This document shows positions 1-7,254 of a stretch of 62,083 nt of DNA, one piece after another. The position numbers and the translations under genes are program-made. The notes below the pieces were generated by a model. It did no database searches, was not told where the DNA came from, and was given only the letters and a program-made list of their open reading frames with translations. Source of the stretch: Clostridiales bacterium (GTDB taxonomy: Bacteria > Bacillota > Clostridia > Oscillospirales > Oscillospiraceae); assembly GCA_004553495.1 (NCBI GenBank), contig SFLE01000005.1:1-62083 (forward strand). The letters run 5' to 3'. Within the stretch, counting starts at the first letter, position 1, and every line of letters starts with the position of its first letter.

Positions 1-183
1 CTGATAAGCCTCAAAGATATACGCCATGACAGTGATGACAGCGTATGGTATGAGATGAAGTTTGCACATGACGACGGAAAAATGATCGCTACATATTCCG
101 ATGCATACGACTGGGATGAACGCACGGACTACTATGAAAATTATGAAGCAGTCTATGAGTGGAGCTTCTACTACTTCTGGTAA
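1..183 (+). CDS. C-terminal fragment of unknown protein
   Basis: An open frame runs from the first base of the window to a TAA at 181-183, giving 60 residues; the start lies outside. The fragment is rich in Asp, Glu, Tyr and Trp, ends in an aromatic run (WSFYYFW) and has no motif I recognise. It is convergent with the YbaK gene, and a perfect hairpin follows its stop codon, which supports a real gene end. Function unknown. Confidence 0.6.
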   Translation: MISLKDIRHDSDDSVWYEMKFAHDDGKMIATYSDAYDWDERTDYYENYEAVYEWSFYYFW

Positions 184-185
184 TC

Positions 186-223
186 AAGAATAAACGGAAA
201 GCAATTGCTTTCCGTTTATTCTT
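186..223. terminator. Bidirectional rho-independent terminator
   Basis: A perfect 17-bp inverted repeat (186-202 and 207-223) with an AATT loop lies between two convergent genes. The outer stem is A-rich on one side and T-rich on the other, so it can end transcripts arriving from either direction. It is the likely terminator of the tyrS-ybaK transcript. Confidence 0.85.
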
Positions 224-702
224 TATTCCGCTGCTTCGGGGAGCTTGCATACATCGATCCACTCGATGGCGTTTGAGTATTTGTAAAGCTCTTCAAGGTC
301 AAGCTCAATAGCGCTGTTTCCGCTTCCGACTGCCGGAAAAACGGTATCAAAACGTTTGAGACTTTCATCGAGATAAACATCAATGCCGTCGTTAATTCCG
401 AATGGGCACACGCCGCCGACGGGATGCCCTACAAGCGAGAGAACCTCGTCGGGAGCAAGCATTTTTGCTTTCATGTGGAACTTATCTTTAAACTTACGGT
501 TATCTATGCGGGCATCACCTGCCGCAAGGATGAGAATGCAGCTGTCATCCTTTTTAAATGACAGCGTTTTTGCTATACGCGCGCCCTCTACGCCGAGAGC
601 GAGTGCCGCCAGCTCGACCGTTGCGCTCGATACATCAAATTCACGCACTCTATCCTCCATGCCAAACTGCCGGAAGTATGCTCTGCCTCTTTCAATGGAC
701 AT
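223..702 (-). CDS. ybaK: YbaK/EbsC-family aminoacyl-tRNA deacylase
   Basis: 159 residues covering a complete YbaK/prolyl-tRNA editing domain; visible family features are the segment with DARIDNRKFKDKF near residues 61-73 and the glycine-rich HPVGGVCPFG near 91-100. Members hydrolyse mischarged tRNAs in trans, for example Cys- or Ala-tRNA-Pro; the substrate cannot be told from sequence. It lies 17 bp downstream of tyrS and is probably cotranscribed with it, which places the editing enzyme in a tRNA-charging operon. The start ATG at 702 has an AGGTGA element upstream. Confidence 0.85.
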   Translation of the reverse strand: MSIERGRAYFRQFGMEDRVREFDVSSATVELAALALGVEGARIAKTLSFKKDDSCILILAAGDARIDNRKFKDKFHMKAKMLAPDEVLSLVGHPVGGVCPFGINDGIDVYLDESLKRFDTVFPAVGSGNSAIELDLEELYKYSNAIEWIDVCKLPEAAE

Positions 703-719
703 AAATTATCACCTGCTGA

Positions 720-1940
720 TCACTTGAGTATTATCTTGTTGAAATTTTTCTTGCCGCGCTTTATTACAACGCCGTCCTTGAGCTCCTGAGCAGAAAAGCT
801 TTTGCCGATGTCCGTTACTTTCTCGTCGTTTGCGGAAACGCCTCCCTGCTGGATATTGCGGCGAGCCTCGGACTTTGAGGCGCACAGGCCGGTGAGAACG
901 AGGGCGGTCATGATATCCACAGCACCGTCGGTGAGGTCGGCTTCGCTGAACTCGGTAGTAGGCATATCGCCGCCTGCGCTGCCGCCAAACAGAGCCTTAG
1001 CGGATGCTTCGGCTTTCTTTGCCTCTTCCTCACCGTGAACAAGCGCGGTGAGCTCGTAAGCGAGAATTTCCTTAGCCTTATTGAGCTGGGAGCCCTCCCA
1101 CTGCGACATTTCCTCTATCTGCTCTAACGGCAGGAAGGTCAGCATGCGCAGACACTTGAGAACATCGGCGTCATCAACATTGCGCCAGTACTGGTAAAAC
1201 TCGTAGGGCGAGGTTTTGTTCGGGTCGAGCCAAACAGCGCCCGCAGCAGTTTTGCCCATCTTCTTGCCCTCGGAATTGAGGAGCAGAGTGATAGTCATGG
1301 CGTGGGCATCCTTGCCGAGCTTGCGGCGGATGAGCTCGGTACCGCCGAGCATATTGCTCCACTGGTCGTTGCCGCCGAACTGCATATTGCAGCCGTAATG
1401 CTGGAACATATAGTAGAAGTCGTAGCTCTGCATTATCATGTAGTTAAACTCAAGGAAGCTCAGACCCTTTTCCATGCGCTGCTTGTAGCACTCGGCGCGA
1501 AGCATATTGTTTACAGAGAAGCAGGCACCGACCTCGCGCAGGAGCTCAATGTAGTTGAGCGGTTTGAGCCACTCGGAGTTTCGCAGCATTATTGCCTTGC
1601 CCTCGGAGAAGTCTATAAACTTCTCCATCTGTTTTTTGAAGCACTCTGCATTGTGCGCTATGGTCTCCTCGGTGAGCATCTGGCGCATATCGGTTCTGCC
1701 GGAGGGGTCGCCGATGAGAGTGGTGCCGTCGCCGATGAGAGCTATGGGGCGGTTTCCCGCCATCTGGAGGCGCTTCATAAGGCACAGTGCCATAAAGTGA
1801 CCGACATGGAGCGAGTCTGCGGTGCAGTCAAAGCCTATATAAAATGTCGCCTTGCCATTGTTGATCATTTCCTTTATCTGATCTTCGTTAGTTACCTGAG
1901 CGATCAAGCCCCTTGCGACGAGTTCTTCGTAGATTTCCAT
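720..1940 (-). CDS. tyrS: Tyrosyl-tRNA synthetase
   Basis: 406 residues. It charges tRNA-Tyr with tyrosine in the cytoplasm. The class I signatures are HVGH (residues 45-48) and KKMGKT near residue 230 (KMSKS loop), followed by a C-terminal S4 RNA-binding domain ending in RGKKNFNKI. The start at 1940 is preferred over an upstream in-frame codon because it begins with the usual MEIYEELVARG and has GGAG about 8 bases upstream. I see no promoter directly in front of it; the matching Tyr T-box lies 1.2 kb upstream, beyond a C_GCAxxG gene and an IS110 fragment. ybaK follows. Confidence 0.97.
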   Translation of the reverse strand: MEIYEELVARGLIAQVTNEDQIKEMINNGKATFYIGFDCTADSLHVGHFMALCLMKRLQMAGNRPIALIGDGTTLIGDPSGRTDMRQMLTEETIAHNAECFKKQMEKFIDFSEGKAIMLRNSEWLKPLNYIELLREVGACFSVNNMLRAECYKQRMEKGLSFLEFNYMIMQSYDFYYMFQHYGCNMQFGGNDQWSNMLGGTELIRRKLGKDAHAMTITLLLNSEGKKMGKTAAGAVWLDPNKTSPYEFYQYWRNVDDADVLKCLRMLTFLPLEQIEEMSQWEGSQLNKAKEILAYELTALVHGEEEAKKAEASAKALFGGSAGGDMPTTEFSEADLTDGAVDIMTALVLTGLCASKSEARRNIQQGGVSANDEKVTDIGKSFSAQELKDGVVIKRGKKNFNKIILK

Positions 1941-1959
1941 GATTAATTCTCCTATTACA

Positions 1960-2600
1960 ATAAATTTTGGTTGGAAGCCCAGCAACCAGCTGGGTTTATT
2001 TCCGTCTCATGCCTAAGCTACAATAAGGGGAGCAACTGGCTGACCATCACCTCACTGGGCTTTTATGTCCGCACGAAAGACTGCCAGTCATCCCCTTGTT
2101 GCAGCGTTCGATTTGAGCAGGTTGAGCCTTGGAGTTCGCGTCACCCAATAGATTGAATCGGCAATGAGAAAAGATGGATTCCGGTTGCAAATTCGCATTG
2201 GAGGAATACAAATGAACTCTGTTGGTATCGACATCTCCAAGGGCAGAAGCACAGTTGCCGTTATGTGTCCCTTCGGAGAGGTCGTTATCTCACCCGTTGA
2301 AGTCCGTCACACCGACAGTGAACTGAGCGAGCTGGCAAGGCGGCTCAAAAGTCTGGACGGTGAGACTCGTGTGGTCATGGAGGCCACAGGAAACTACCAT
2401 GCGCCGGTTGCAAAGCTGCTCCACGACGCGGGGCTATATGTTTCCGTCGTCAATGCAAAGCTGGTGCATGGCTACGGGAACAACGATTTGAGGCGGGTCA
2501 AAACCGACCGAAAGGATGCCGTAAAGCTGGCAAACTACGGTATTGACCGATGGCTTACTTTGCCGAGGTATGTCCCGGAGGAAGATACCCGGCTTTTGTG
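1960..2600 (+). mobile_element. IS110-family insertion sequence remnant (left end plus 5' part of transposase)
   Basis: The stretch holds a noncoding left end of about 250 bp followed by the first third of an IS110-type transposase gene on the plus strand, then homology stops at about 2596-2600. The right end and the second transposase domain are missing. It sits between tyrS and the C_GCAxxG gene, which are both on the minus strand. Boundaries are estimates: the left is placed just upstream of the tyrS ribosome-binding site, the right where the reading frame ceases to look like IS110. IS110 elements lack terminal inverted repeats, so exact ends cannot be read off. Confidence 0.7.
1975..2160 (+). 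ncRNA. Candidate IS110 bridge-RNA region
   Basis: IS110 elements encode a structured bridge RNA in the noncoding end upstream of the transposase. Here the segment contains a hairpin with arms 1975-1983 and 1989-1997, and a longer stem pairing 2025-2031 with 2091-2097 and 2035-2040 with 2083-2088 around a 42-nt internal loop, a layout like a bridge-RNA loop domain. Inference from position and folding only. In intact elements the promoter forms across joined ends, so this fossil is probably silent. Confidence 0.4.
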
Positions 2601-2727
2601 GCTGAATTTTGGCATTGCCGCTGCACCGCCTGACCTCAACATAAAACATTGGCTGGCCGCCGTTTCATTTTTGAGATGCGAAGCGGCTTGGTTCAGTACG
2701 GCTTTTTTGCACACCGCATTACCTTGA
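2212..2727 (+). pseudogene. Truncated IS110-family transposase
   Basis: The real start is ATG 2212, 7 bases after GGAGG (2200-2204). The first ~128 residues match the RuvC-like DEDD domain of IS110 transposases: GIDISKG at residues 5-11 (D7), MEATGNYH at 56-63 (E57) and VKTDRKDA at 96-103 (D99, D102). After LPRYVPEEDTR, near residue 127, homology ends and about 43 unrelated residues follow to a stop at 2727. The second domain with the catalytic serine is absent, so the protein cannot be an active recombinase. Full-length members have about 400 residues. Confidence 0.8.
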
Positions 2728-2746
2728 AATTTCTTCTTGACTTTTC

Positions 2747-3136
2747 TTAGCAGGTCTTCCTTATAACTTCTTCGGCGGTTTTTGCCATGAATGCAATTAT
2801 TTCGCTGCAATTTATATTGCCCTTGAGGTCTGCGCAGCGCACATAACCGTATTTCTCGCGGGCAATGCCCACGCATTGCTGCGCAATGGCCGCAACCTTC
2901 TGCTTAGCCTCGGTATTTGCGGCATCGTTAAACGGAAACACCAGATCGGTCGCCATGACCGCGCCTGCAACGGCTCCGCAGATCTCACCGCTTCTTAGAC
3001 CGCCGCCAAATCCGGCAGACAGTGCCAACGCCGTTTTTTCATCCATTCCGGTATATTCGCAGCAGGCGGCAAATACCGACTGAGCGCAATTATATCCGCT
3101 TGCGTGATATTCCAATGCTTTTTGCCCTATATCCAT
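2747..3136 (-). CDS. C_GCAxxG_C_C family protein
   Basis: 129 residues. The conserved cysteine pattern of this family is present: GYNCAQSVFAACC near the N-terminus, the core CGAVAG near residues 53-58, and later single cysteines in QQC, VRC and INC. Members are small, probably redox- or metal-binding, often of unknown function. The start at 3136 is chosen because GGAGG (3142-3146) lies 5 bases upstream; the longer frame from a TTG would begin inside that site. It is the first gene after a tyrosine T-box leader, which is unusual for this family. No transmembrane segment. Confidence 0.85.
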   Translation of the reverse strand: MDIGQKALEYHASGYNCAQSVFAACCEYTGMDEKTALALSAGFGGGLRSGEICGAVAGAVMATDLVFPFNDAANTEAKQKVAAIAQQCVGIAREKYGYVRCADLKGNINCSEIIAFMAKTAEEVIRKTC

Positions 3137-3147
3137 GATAACCTCCA

Positions 3148-3404
3148 AAAAAATTAAGCCCCCTGTCGTTAAGACAGAGGGCGTAGTATACGCGGTACCA
3201 CCTCTATGTGCCGATGCCTCGCGGCAGCGACCTCGGTGAGTGCAAGACTCTGCGCTGTATCGGGCGCACCCGTCATCGCCTACTAAAACCGTTCAGCGAG
3301 CCGCTCCAAGCCGTATTCACCTACCACGGCTCTCCCCTTTTCAGCAAGCAGGGTCTCTCTGTGCAACCGTTGGCAGACTACTTGTGCTTTTCATCGCGTT
3401 ATCT
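3148..3404 (-). promoter_or_regulatory. T-box leader, tyrosine specifier
   Basis: On the minus strand the leader holds an AGTA element (CACAAGTAGTC), a specifier-loop-like GTGAATACGG with codon TAC (3313-3315, Tyr), and the T-box core AGGTGGTACCGCG (3191-3203). The antiterminator can form from AGAGG/CCTCT and GCGTA/TACGC helices around the TGGTACC bulge. The competing terminator is a 10-bp stem (3158-3167 with 3173-3182) followed by a run of seven T. Uncharged tRNA-Tyr would stabilise the antiterminator and allow readthrough into the C_GCAxxG gene and, further on, tyrS. Confidence 0.92.
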
Positions 3405-3410
3405 TTTCGG

Positions 3411-3439
3411 ATTATACTAAACTAATCGTTTCTTGTCAA
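3411..3439 (-). promoter_or_regulatory. Consensus sigma-A promoter of the T-box transcript
   Basis: TTGACA (3434-3439) and TATAAT (3411-3416) are both perfect consensus with a 17-bp spacer on the minus strand. Transcription would begin near 3404, directly at the T-box leader. The -35 box lies inside the last codons of recN. Confidence 0.93.
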
Positions 3440-5107
3440 CTTATATTTATCCGCTGCCGAAAGCTGTTCCTCGGCGCCGGCAAGCGTCGTTTTCGTAACT
3501 ACATCGCCGCCGTGCAGTCTTGCAAGCTCCATGCGCCTGCCCTGCCGGTCAAGCTCGTTTATAACGGTATAGGTCTTGCCGCCGCGCTCGACCTTTTCTA
3601 TCTTGTCGTGGCAGTCGGCAAGCGCCGCTATCTGCGGCAGGTGAGTTATGCATAAAACCTGCTTGCCGCACGATAGGTCGGACATTTTTTCACCTACACG
3701 CTGAGCCGCAATGCCGGAAACACCGGTGTCTATCTCATCAAAAACCATGGTTTCTACGGTGTCGTTTTCGGAAAAAGCCGTTTTCATTGCAAGCATTATG
3801 CGGCTGAGCTCGCCGCCGGATGCGATTTTCGATATGCGCCCGAGCTCCATTCCGGCATTTGCCGAGATAAGGAACCTGACCTCGTCGGCTCCGGTGCGGT
3901 CAAAGCCTGCTGCATTAGCTAAGGGCTGCACATCGACCTTAAAACGAACCGATGGCATACTAAGGTCCTTCAGCTCCGAGCAAATGCGCTTTTCGAGCTT
4001 CTCGGCGGCAGCTTTACGGTATGAGGTCAGCTCCGCAGCCTTTTTAACGCAATCGGCAATGCACTCCGAAAGCTTCTTTTCGAGCTTTTTGAGCATATCA
4101 TCGGAGTATTCGAGCGTGGAAAGCTCTTTTTGACTGTCGTCGAGCAGCTTAATGAGCCCTTCCTCATCGGCATTGTACTTTCTGCGCAGCCGCTTGAGCA
4201 GTGCTGTTCTGGCTTCAAGACGGTCGTACTCATCGGGCGAAAATTCAAGACTGTCCCTAAAGTCCCGTATGCGCTCGGCAGCATCATATATGAGAGAGGA
4301 TGCGTTATCAATAATATCAGCCGTTTCCCTGAGCTCATCGGAGAGCTGGCAGGCGCGAGCCATAAGGCCGGATGCTTCGTCGACAAGCGATGCTGCATTT
4401 TCATCGCAGGCATACAGCGCGCTGTATGCTCCGTCAAGAGCCTCGGTGAGCTTTTCGGAGTTTCTGAGCAGATCGCGGCGTGCGGTGAGCTCGTCCTCCT
4501 CGCCTATCTTGAGCTCGGCTTTTTCGAGCTCTTCGATCCTCGCACGGAGTGTTTCGGACAAACGCTGTTTTTCATCCTCGTCCATCGAAAGCTGCTGTAT
4601 CTCCTTTTTGCACCGCGTGTAAGCCGTGTAAGCCTCGGCAAATACAGCGCGCTGTGCATCGGTTCTTCCAAACCCGTCGAGATAATCGCGGTGCGACGCC
4701 TCATCCATGAGCTGCCGTCCGTCGTTCTGCCCATGAATATCAAGAAGCAGCGCGCCAAGCTGCTTGAGCTGCGCAACGGTAACGGGATTGCCGCACACAC
4801 GGCAGTTATTCTTACCGTCGGCGGATATTTTCCGGCGAATAATGATCTCATCCTCAGGGTCAAAATCATTATCCTCGAACCATTTCTTTGCGGCATCCGT
4901 CTCAAAAACCGCAGATACGATACCGTATTCGGCACCGCTGCGCACGAGCTCGCGGCTTGTACGCGCGCCGAGAACGGCACCGAGCGAATCGATTATTATA
5001 GATTTACCGGCACCTGTCTCACCGGTAAGGACCGTAAGTCCTTTACCGAATTCAATATCCGCCTTTTCAATAACGGCTATGTTTTCAATATGCAGCTCAG
5101 TAAGCAT
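3422..5107 (-). CDS. recN: DNA repair protein RecN
   Basis: 561 residues, the usual length. An SMC-like ATPase acting early in double-strand break repair. Walker A GETGAGKS is at residues 29-36; the ABC signature (SGGELSRIMLAM) and Walker B (MVFDEIDTGVSG) are in the C-terminal third, separated by a long coiled-coil region rich in Leu, Glu and Arg. Start ATG 5107 has AGAGG upstream. It follows argR by 14 bp, the common argR-recN order. Its 3' end overlaps the promoter of the T-box transcript. Confidence 0.97.
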   Translation of the reverse strand: MLTELHIENIAVIEKADIEFGKGLTVLTGETGAGKSIIIDSLGAVLGARTSRELVRSGAEYGIVSAVFETDAAKKWFEDNDFDPEDEIIIRRKISADGKNNCRVCGNPVTVAQLKQLGALLLDIHGQNDGRQLMDEASHRDYLDGFGRTDAQRAVFAEAYTAYTRCKKEIQQLSMDEDEKQRLSETLRARIEELEKAELKIGEEDELTARRDLLRNSEKLTEALDGAYSALYACDENAASLVDEASGLMARACQLSDELRETADIIDNASSLIYDAAERIRDFRDSLEFSPDEYDRLEARTALLKRLRRKYNADEEGLIKLLDDSQKELSTLEYSDDMLKKLEKKLSECIADCVKKAAELTSYRKAAAEKLEKRICSELKDLSMPSVRFKVDVQPLANAAGFDRTGADEVRFLISANAGMELGRISKIASGGELSRIMLAMKTAFSENDTVETMVFDEIDTGVSGIAAQRVGEKMSDLSCGKQVLCITHLPQIAALADCHDKIEKVERGGKTYTVINELDRQGRRMELARLHGGDVVTKTTLAGAEEQLSAADKYKLTRND

Positions 5108-5121
5108 ATTTGACCTCTTTA

Positions 5122-5571
5122 TCAGAACATTTCATCTATCTCATGGCAGAAGTCCTCTGCCGCCTTACTGTCCTTCATTGCGAGAAACGCTGTGTCGTCG
5201 CCCGCCAGAGTCCCCGCAAGCGTTTCGATATGCATGGAGTCAAGCGTTGAGCACGCAGCGGATGCAAGCCCAGGCAGGGTCTTTATAACGATAATATTCT
5301 GTGCGACGGCATACGAGGTGACGCTTTCTCTGAATATCTTGCGCAGACGCATCTCGCGGTCGTTATTCATGGATTTACCGCTGACAACATAGTGGTATCT
5401 GCCGCTGCTGCCGAGCTCCTTTACAAGATGGAGCTGCTTTATATCGCGCGAAAGGGTGGCTTGAGTGCTGGCAACTCCGCGCTCGGCAAGCGCCTTTATA
5501 AGCTGTCCCTGTGTTTCTATCTCCTGCTCGGAGATTATCTGGAGAATGACGCTTTGTCTTGAGGATTTCAA
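5122..5571 (-). CDS. argR: Arginine repressor ArgR
   Basis: 149 residues, full length. The N-terminal winged helix (about 1-65) includes the typical ASTQATLSRDIKQL; the C-terminal hexamerisation and arginine-binding domain carries AGTLAGDDTAFLAM near residues 118-131. In the presence of arginine it represses arginine synthesis genes and activates catabolism in many Firmicutes; no such genes are in the window. The start is TTG at 5571 with GGGAG 8 bases upstream. It lies between nadK and recN in a tight operon. Confidence 0.95.
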   Translation of the reverse strand: MKSSRQSVILQIISEQEIETQGQLIKALAERGVASTQATLSRDIKQLHLVKELGSSGRYHYVVSGKSMNNDREMRLRKIFRESVTSYAVAQNIIVIKTLPGLASAACSTLDSMHIETLAGTLAGDDTAFLAMKDSKAAEDFCHEIDEMF

Positions 5572-5585
5572 ATGATTTTCTCCCT

Positions 5586-6452
5586 TCAGTAAACTTTATA
5601 CTGCAATTTATCGAATGTGGAATCATAAAAGCTGCGCTGACCGATGTATATGAGGTCTGCAAGCTTGCTTGACTGGCTGACGATAACAATATCATCATTG
5701 GCAAGCTCAAATCCATCCGTTCCGTCAACGGAGACATAAGCCCGCCTGTCATGTATTTTTTCGGCCTGTATCGTGATCTTGTGCTCAGGCGAAAGGACAA
5801 AGCTCCTTGCCCCCATGTAATGCGCACATATGGGGGACACGATAAAGTTTTTTGCCTCGGGCTCTACGATAGGTCCGCCGGCCGACATTGAGTAGCCGGT
5901 AGAACCGGTTGGGGTCGAAATGATTATCCCGTCGCCGGAAAAGCCCATGATGCGCTCTCCGTCGCACCATGCGGTGAGCTTTATGCAGTCGCCCATACCG
6001 TGTATGACGGCGTCGTTCAGCCCGACATCCGAATATATCAACTCACCATTCCGTATGAGCTCGACATCTATCATCATGCGATAGCTTGATGAGTAATTTC
6101 CGGCAGCGGCTTCGAGTATAAGATCAAGCTCCTCCGGCTCAACGGATGCCATAAACCCCTTTGTACCTAGGTTTACGCCAAGCATAGGTATCTCCGTGTG
6201 GTTAAGATACCTCGCTGTGTGGAGAATGGTGCCGTCGCCGCCTATGACGATGTAAAGTGCCGCGCTGTCTGCGACCTTGCTCCATGCGGTAAGCGTTATG
6301 TCCTCGGGAATAACGGAGGCATCGTGCGCGCCGAAAACAGGACACACCGCCACGCAATAACCGTTTGTTTCAAGGAGCGATTTAGCTTCCTTTGTGAGTT
6401 TAAGCCCGCAATCTCTGTATGGATTAGGGCAGAGAACGATCAGTTTTGACAT
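5586..6452 (-). CDS. nadK: NAD kinase
   Basis: 288 residues. ATP-dependent phosphorylation of NAD to NADP. The diagnostic GGDGTILH is at residues 71-78, and the NAD-binding TPTGSTGYSMSAGGPIVEP and NDAVIHG segments are present. The start at 6452 is preferred over an upstream in-frame codon because it begins at the beta strand MSKLIVLCPNP and has GAGG just upstream, 7 bp after the tlyA stop. Member of the dxs-tlyA-nadK-argR-recN run typical of Firmicutes. Confidence 0.95.
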   Translation of the reverse strand: MSKLIVLCPNPYRDCGLKLTKEAKSLLETNGYCVAVCPVFGAHDASVIPEDITLTAWSKVADSAALYIVIGGDGTILHTARYLNHTEIPMLGVNLGTKGFMASVEPEELDLILEAAAGNYSSSYRMMIDVELIRNGELIYSDVGLNDAVIHGMGDCIKLTAWCDGERIMGFSGDGIIISTPTGSTGYSMSAGGPIVEPEAKNFIVSPICAHYMGARSFVLSPEHKITIQAEKIHDRRAYVSVDGTDGFELANDDIVIVSQSSKLADLIYIGQRSFYDSTFDKLQYKVY

Positions 6453-6459
6453 TTTTACC

Positions 6460-7254
6460 TCACAGACATTCGTGCGACGCCTCAACTACCGCCGCAGCAT
6501 CGAGCTCAGGCGGTGTGCAGCTGCACTTTTTCATATAGCAAAGGTACTCGCGGTTGCCCTCAGGACCCTTTATCGGAGAATAGTCAAGGCCCATTACCGT
6601 CATGCCGACGGAGGGTGCAAACTCAAGGATGCTGTTTATTACCGACAGATGTACGCTCTTGTCACGAACAACGCCCTTTTTACCTACATCTTCCCTGCCC
6701 GCCTCGAACTGAGGCTTTATAAGGCATACGAGATCGCCGCCGTCTTTAATGAGTGAGCATACTGCGGGAAGCACAAGCTTTATGGATATAAACGAAAGAT
6801 CCATAACGGCAATATCTATAGGATCGGGTATTTGCTCGGAGCTTATATACCGGATATTAGTACGCTCCATGTTTATAACGCGCTCATCCTGCCTGAGACT
6901 CCATGCAAGCTGACCATAGCCGACATCGACGGAATACACCTTGGCGGCTCCGCTTTTGAGCAGGACATCAGTAAACCCTCCGGTTGACGCGCCGCAGTCC
7001 ATGCATACTTTTCCTGTAGGATCGACCGGAAAGACCTTCAGTGCCTTTTCAAGCTTAAATCCTCCGCGGCTTACATACGGCAGTGCAGCGCCCTTGACCT
7101 CAACATCCGCGTCAGGTGAAACCTGCATACCCGGCTTGTCCGCACGCTGACCGTTAACGAATACAAGTCCGCTCATTATAGTTGTTTTTGCCCGCTCCCT
7201 GCTTTCAGTGAGACCGAGGTCGAAAACAAGCTGGTCAAGTCTAACTTTTTTCAC
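6460..7254 (-). CDS. tlyA: TlyA-family rRNA 2'-O-methyltransferase
   Basis: 264 residues: an N-terminal S4 RNA-binding domain (about 1-62, RLDQLVFDLGLTESRERAKTTIM) joined to an FtsJ-like methyltransferase domain with the SAM-binding DCGASTGGFTDVLL near residues 83-96. Characterised members 2'-O-methylate cytidines in 16S and/or 23S rRNA; some relatives are described as hemolysins. The start is GTG at 7254 overlapping the dxs stop by 4 bases (GTGA), a sign of translational coupling. Confidence 0.9.
   Translation of the reverse strand: MKKVRLDQLVFDLGLTESRERAKTTIMSGLVFVNGQRADKPGMQVSPDADVEVKGAALPYVSRGGFKLEKALKVFPVDPTGKVCMDCGASTGGFTDVLLKSGAAKVYSVDVGYGQLAWSLRQDERVINMERTNIRYISSEQIPDPIDIAVMDLSFISIKLVLPAVCSLIKDGGDLVCLIKPQFEAGREDVGKKGVVRDKSVHLSVINSILEFAPSVGMTVMGLDYSPIKGPEGNREYLCYMKKCSCTPPELDAAAVVEASHECL

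Noticed and set aside
1941..1970. A tyrS-specific promoter just upstream of its ribosome-binding site
   Set aside because: Only a TGTAAT-like box too close to the ribosome-binding site and no acceptable -35 box.
2535..2876. Minus-strand frame crossing the end of the C_GCAxxG gene and the IS110 fragment
   Set aside because: No ribosome-binding site, overlaps a well-supported gene in another frame, and the part over the IS fragment is antisense to transposase.
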